Assembly (NCBI GenBank): GCA_030598025.1
Contig: JAUVQS010000076.1
Location: 1 to 7,201, forward strand
Direction: 5' to 3'
Length of the DNA: 7,201 bases
Source of the DNA: Acidimicrobiia bacterium
GTDB taxonomy: Bacteria > Actinomycetota > Acidimicrobiia > Spongiisociales > JAHEDJ01
In this document: one piece after another, positions 4,351 through 7,201 of the stretch
How the letters are laid out: every line of letters begins with the position of its first letter
Position numbering within the stretch: position 1 is the first letter of the stretch
Notes under the pieces: model-generated
The model's database searches: none
Told to the model about the DNA's origin: nothing
Seen by the model: only the letters and a program-made list of their open reading frames with translations
Made by a program: the position numbers and the translations under genes

Positions 4351-6285
4351 TTACGGCATCGTCGTGGTTGTCGTCGGCGTGGTGGTGCTGGTCGTGGGCG
4401 GCACTGTGGTCGTTGTCGTTTCCGGTAGGGGGCACTCTTCTCCGGTGTATTCCTCGTGATCCTCGGGGAGCAGGCACGAGTGCACCTCGATTTCGCGAGG
4501 TTGCGGCTTGTATCGCACCAGCCAGGATTCTTCGTCCACCGTTCCATCCGACTCGGTTATCACGCGGGTAACCGTCACCGACCATCCGACCCGGCCCTCG
4601 ACGCTGACGACCTCGGTGTCCGGGGTCAGTTCATTGTTGGCGATGTATTCGGTCGTGGGATCGGTGAAGTTGAAACGACCAGACACGCTTCCTTCGACTG
4701 TTCGGCCACCGTTGTCGCCAAAGAACTTCACCGTGATTGTGGTGTCGTCGTATTCCGTCTTGATGAGCACGGCGGCGTCCGTGTCGTTCCTGAACTCCAG
4801 GTTGGGAAGTGGCCACGAGATCGTTGCCTCGATGCCCTCCGGATAGCGGGAGAAGTAGTAGCTGTGAGGTGTGTGAGTCACGTCGTCGTAGCCGCCCCAG
4901 AAGACCGCGTTGTAGAAGGTGGTGGCGAACTGACTAACACCGCCACCAACGGTGTCCACGATCTTTCCGCCGATGATCGTTCCGGCCGGCTTGAATCCAC
5001 GATCGGTGGTGCGCTGCCCGACATGCTCGTTGAGTGAGAACGATTCTCCCGGCAACACGATCGAGCCATTCACGAAATCGGCGAAGAGTTGAATGTTTTC
5101 GACCCGAAAAGCGCAGCAAGGATGGTTTGTGCTGGCTTTCGACACAAGGCCGGTGATGCCGAGCGACTCGAGTTCCTCAGTCGTGACGTCGGGGTCGGCC
5201 CCGTCCTCGAACGGCATCATCCCCCTACGGCTTACCGTGGCCGCAGCCTCCTCCAGAGCGATGACGGCCAGTTCCGGATCGATGATCGTTCCCGGTCTGC
5301 CGGGGACGAGGGTGACGCTGTCGTCTTCTTCTCCGATTTCGAGCCTGGCGTCGACTGGAGGCAGTTCCAACTGCTCCCGCAGAGGTTCGAGCTTCGTGGC
5401 GACACTCTCGGTCGAGAACCCGACGACCAGCATCGGTTGAGGTTCGAGCACGACTTCCGTCACGAACGCTCCGGCCAGATCCGAAACGGTGAAAGTGACT
5501 GCGATCTCAGGGTCGTCTCTGGAGAGGGTGACCGGGCCCGACAGCATCCTGGCTGCCAGTGCCACCGCAGCATCGATATGTGTGTCGGTGAGAGCGGCCG
5601 TGGTGTTTCTGGTAGGCAGCGTCTGTGGTGTTCGGGAAGTGGAGAGGAGCGACGCGAGCACAATTGCGGCCGAGGGTTGGCGGTCGACCACGGTGCCCGA
5701 GGTCGGATAATCGGCCACGGGACTGCCGTCGACCAGGAGGACGTCACCCGGGTACGGAAGGTCGGCGATTAGGTCCCTGTCCCATTCAGTGAGCACCTGA
5801 TCGAGGGCATCGTTGTTGATTGACCCATCGATGGGCAGCGATATCGTCGAGAAGAGGTGTTGGAGCCACCAGCCAAACTGGCTGAAGATCGAGTCGGTAC
5901 GACCGGTTTCCATTGCTGCCGCCAGCGCGGAGGCTTCGTCGAGATCGAAGCCGACTGTCGCAGGATCGAGGTCCACCGTCGACCCGGCGACGGTGAACGG
6001 GGCGGTTCGTTCTTTCAGCGAGTCTTCATACGCGCGCAGCGCGCTCGTGGCGGGTTCCTCACCGAGTCCGGAAAGGTCGATGCCGGCGACCACAACATTT
6101 CGCAGCACCTCGCCTGAATGCATGAAACGATCGACGCCAAAGGCTCCGACCACGACGAAGAAGAGTCCTGCGACGACGAGGACGGCGATGATCAGTGGGC
6201 GGCGAAATGAGGACGTTACGAATACCCCCGGAGACCCCGCCAGTCTAGTTGCACTGATTTCGTCCCCGGCCGCAGATACCATCAC
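4351..6285 (-). CDS. VanW family protein with peptidoglycan-binding-type domains, membrane-anchored
   Basis: This 644-residue protein has a short N-terminal tail, one membrane segment (about 30-50, LIIAVLVVAGLFFVVVGAF) and a long extracytoplasmic part. Residues about 95-340 look like two PG_binding_4-type repeats, with phrases such as VDGSPVADYPTSGTVVDRQPSA (185-206) and LVPGRPGTIIDPELA (326-340). The VanW domain follows at about 385-525, with NHPCCAFRVENIQLFADFVNG, LPGESFSLNEHVGQRTTDRGF and VGGGVSQFATTFYNA. A G5-like segment (about 545-602) precedes a low-complexity Thr/Pro tail (622-644). VanW is named after a gene of vancomycin-resistance clusters, but its biochemical role is not established and no van ligase genes are present here; a wall-associated role is inferred. 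The only start codons before the membrane segment are GTG 6285 and ATG 6282; neither has a Shine-Dalgarno sequence. It is divergent from the nuclease gene, with 4 bp between the two GTG codons. Confidence 0.92.
   Translation of the reverse strand: MMVSAAGDEISATRLAGSPGVFVTSSFRRPLIIAVLVVAGLFFVVVGAFGVDRFMHSGEVLRNVVVAGIDLSGLGEEPATSALRAYEDSLKERTAPFTVAGSTVDLDPATVGFDLDEASALAAAMETGRTDSIFSQFGWWLQHLFSTISLPIDGSINNDALDQVLTEWDRDLIADLPYPGDVLLVDGSPVADYPTSGTVVDRQPSAAIVLASLLSTSRTPQTLPTRNTTAALTDTHIDAAVALAARMLSGPVTLSRDDPEIAVTFTVSDLAGAFVTEVVLEPQPMLVVGFSTESVATKLEPLREQLELPPVDARLEIGEEDDSVTLVPGRPGTIIDPELAVIALEEAAATVSRRGMMPFEDGADPDVTTEELESLGITGLVSKASTNHPCCAFRVENIQLFADFVNGSIVLPGESFSLNEHVGQRTTDRGFKPAGTIIGGKIVDTVGGGVSQFATTFYNAVFWGGYDDVTHTPHSYYFSRYPEGIEATISWPLPNLEFRNDTDAAVLIKTEYDDTTITVKFFGDNGGRTVEGSVSGRFNFTDPTTEYIANNELTPDTEVVSVEGRVGWSVTVTRVITESDGTVDEESWLVRYKPQPREIEVHSCLLPEDHEEYTGEECPLPETTTTTVPPTTSTTTPTTTTTMP
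6277..6282 (+). promoter_or_regulatory. Candidate leaderless -10 box (TACCAT) of the nuclease gene
   Basis: TACCAT fits TANNNT and ends exactly 7 nt before the GTG at 6290, the same geometry as the box before cofC. The nuclease gene has no Shine-Dalgarno sequence, which agrees with a leaderless message starting at that GTG. No good -35 was found. The box lies inside the first codons of the divergent VanW gene. Confidence 0.4.
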
Positions 6286-6294
6286 CGCGGTGAT
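6281..6294. repeat. Perfect 14-bp palindrome containing both divergent start codons
   Basis: ATCACCGCGGTGAT is its own reverse complement. The plus-strand GTG of the nuclease (6290-6292) and the minus-strand GTG of the VanW gene (6285-6283) occupy mirror positions in its two arms. It overlaps the end of the candidate -10 box and would cover the transcription start of the nuclease. It could be an operator. One such palindrome in 7 kb can also arise by chance. Confidence 0.5.
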
Positions 6295-7060
6295 CGATTT
6301 CCCACAAGTTCAACCGGGCGACGACATTCGAGTGAGCGCTTCATCGTTCGTGTCGTATTGCGAATGCCCTGAACGTGCAGCCGCCCACTTCCGGGGGATT
6401 TATGGTCCCGACACCAGGGCTTCTTTCAGTGGTGGTCTGGCTCACCGTGTCTTCGCTCGTCACCTCGATCAAGGCGAGATCGAATCCGTTCAGTTTGAAC
6501 AGGTTTGTCGAGAGGAAATCGGATCTTCGAACCTGAACTACAAAGTTGCGGCCCTTGGGCTGAAACCGAGTGCTCTCGGTCGGGTGATCGAAGAGGTTGG
6601 ACTGCTGTACGAGAAATTCAAGCGGTTGCCCGCCGAAGGATATGAGGCATCCGAGGTCTTTTTTGAGATCGAACCGACCGCCGGCGTGTCTCTGGTAGGG
6701 AGAATCGATGCGGTATTTGACGAGGATTCAGGTTACAAACTGGTCGACTGGAAAACTGGAGCCCTCGGCGAGGTAGCCCTCCAACTGGGGTTCTACGCGA
6801 TGCTGTGGGCCCTGGACAGGGGAGAGTTGCCCGGCGGCATCGAGGCGATCTCCGTGGCAACAGGGGAGCGCTACGCGGAAGTTCCGAGTCGCAGCGGCGT
6901 GCAAGAAACGGCAGAGAGAGTTGCCCGGATGATTGACGCGTTGCGTCTGGCGTGGGAGACGGGGTCCGACCTGGATAGGCGAGGTGGCCCGTGGTGCCGT
7001 TATTGCCCGGTGCTCGACGGCTGTCGCGAAGGTGCCGCGGCGGTTGAGGTATCCGGTTGA
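6290..7060 (+). CDS. PD-(D/E)XK nuclease family protein (RecB/AddB/Cas4-like exonuclease)
   Basis: This 256-residue stand-alone nuclease has all core motifs of the RecB-type PD-(D/E)XK fold. H52 lies in GGLAHRVF and D140 in LVGRIDAVF. D153 and K155 lie in LVDWKTG, and Q165 and Y169 in QLGFYAML. An iron-sulfur cysteine set of the AddB/Cas4 kind is present: one cysteine near the N-terminus (C26 in YCECP; C24 is nearby) and C236, C239 and C245 in WCRYCPVLDGC. By family knowledge such enzymes cut single-stranded DNA ends with Mg or Mn and work in DNA repair. No helicase or cas gene is in the window. The frame is open from 5813, but the part before 6290 is antisense to the VanW gene. I chose GTG 6290, which precedes the conserved VSASSFVSYCECP segment and has a TACCAT box 7 nt upstream; GTG 6332 would give a protein starting MSASSF and is a weaker option. 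Confidence 0.88.
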   Translation: MIDFPQVQPGDDIRVSASSFVSYCECPERAAAHFRGIYGPDTRASFSGGLAHRVFARHLDQGEIESVQFEQVCREEIGSSNLNYKVAALGLKPSALGRVIEEVGLLYEKFKRLPAEGYEASEVFFEIEPTAGVSLVGRIDAVFDEDSGYKLVDWKTGALGEVALQLGFYAMLWALDRGELPGGIEAISVATGERYAEVPSRSGVQETAERVARMIDALRLAWETGSDLDRRGGPWCRYCPVLDGCREGAAAVEVSG

Positions 7061-7068
7061 GTTGCCGG

Positions 7069-7083
7069 GACGGGTCGTCCGTC
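7069..7083. terminator. Possible weak bidirectional terminator hairpin
   Basis: GACGG-GTCGT-CCGTC forms a 5-bp GC-rich stem with a 5-nt loop, 8 bp after the nuclease stop and 11 bp before the stop of the convergent gene. On the plus strand it is followed by GGATCTTT, a poor T-tract. Its place between two convergent genes is the main support. Confidence 0.3.
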
Positions 7084-7094
7084 GGATCTTTGGC

Positions 7095-7201
7095 TCAGCG
7101 CAACTCTTCGATCTGTATCGCGAGAAACTGCCGATCTGTTTCCGTCACCGCGAGGTGGGCTGCTCGTTCGTAAGCGGCCTTAGCGGCGTCTCGATGTCCA
7201 A
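7095..7201 (-). CDS. C-terminal end of a protein resembling a large ECF-type sigma factor (partial)
   Basis: Only the last 34 residues are inside the window; the stop is TGA (complement of 7095-7097). The readable part is GHRDAAKAAYERAAHLAVTE followed by TDRQFLAIQIEELR. It is an amphipathic TPR-like helix pair of the form G-x-x-x-A-x-A-A-Y-x-R-A, followed by E-x-D-R-x-F-L and L at the end. This matches the C-terminal tail of the long actinobacterial ECF sigma factors that carry a DUF6596/TPR-like extension, such as the SigJ or sigma-24-like group. A different TPR protein would look much the same over so short a stretch, so the product name is tentative. The gene converges on the nuclease gene. 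Confidence 0.6.
   Translation of the reverse strand, partial: GHRDAAKAAYERAAHLAVTETDRQFLAIQIEELR

Noticed and set aside
4456..5037. Plus-strand open frame of 193 codons
   Set aside because: Antisense to the conserved VanW domain, with no recognisable motifs and no good ribosome site.
5089..5772. Long plus-strand open frame of 227 codons
   Set aside because: It lies wholly antisense to the VanW gene; its translation is rich in Arg, Gly and Asp with no family pattern, as expected for a shadow frame in GC-rich DNA.
4351..6285. Vancomycin resistance gene
   Set aside because: The VanW domain alone does not give resistance; no vanH, vanA/B-type ligase, vanX or vanRS gene is seen.
5813..6289. Upstream extension of the nuclease frame
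   Set aside because: It covers the antisense of the VanW N-terminal half; family similarity begins only after about 6320, and GTG 6290 has a better upstream context.
6290..7060. Cas4 of a CRISPR system
   Set aside because: The motifs fit Cas4, but they equally fit other RecB-like nucleases, and no cas gene or array is present in the window.

Overview
The window looks like ordinary chromosomal DNA from a GC-rich actinobacterium, probably of the Acidimicrobiia type. This is inferred from several signs: a UgpC/MalK-type ATPase with the long insert common in actinobacterial members, an F420-biosynthesis guanylyltransferase (CofC/FbiD), a PIG-L/LmbE deacetylase, a VanW-family wall protein with a Thr/Pro-rich tail, and TTG/GTG starts with TANNNT-type -10 boxes. 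No tRNA, rRNA, CRISPR array, insertion sequence or prophage gene was seen.

Left part (1-1975). The 3' end of a sugar/glycerol-phosphate ABC transporter ATPase gene runs rightward. It meets, with only 3 bp between stop codons, a leftward two-gene unit made of cofC (F420 side-chain activation) followed 11 bp later by a PIG-L family deacetylase.

Middle (1976-4350). A 121-bp divergent intergenic region separates cofC from a small DUF427 gene on the + strand. A 99-bp gap with two small palindromes and a candidate -10 box leads to pyk (pyruvate kinase, complete, all main catalytic residues present). Pyk is followed 29 bp later by a 97-residue protein resembling the Nfu/NifU N-terminal domain, with a TTG start. 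This unit faces the next leftward gene across 71 bp that carry a tandem GCGGATT heptamer repeat.

Right part (4351-7201). A large membrane-anchored VanW-family protein is encoded on the minus strand. It is divergent from, and starts only 4 bp away from, a stand-alone PD-(D/E)XK nuclease of the RecB/AddB/Cas4 type with a predicted 4Fe-4S cysteine set. Both genes begin with GTG codons lying in mirror-image arms of one perfect 14-bp palindrome. At the right edge is the C-terminal end of a minus-strand gene resembling the TPR-like tail of a large ECF-type sigma factor.

I see no clear new multi-gene system. The most interesting points are regulatory: candidate leaderless promoters of cofC and of the nuclease with identical geometry, the start-codon palindrome at 6281-6294, a mirror-image 9-mer in the cofC/DUF427 gap, and paired palindromes around the pyk promoter.
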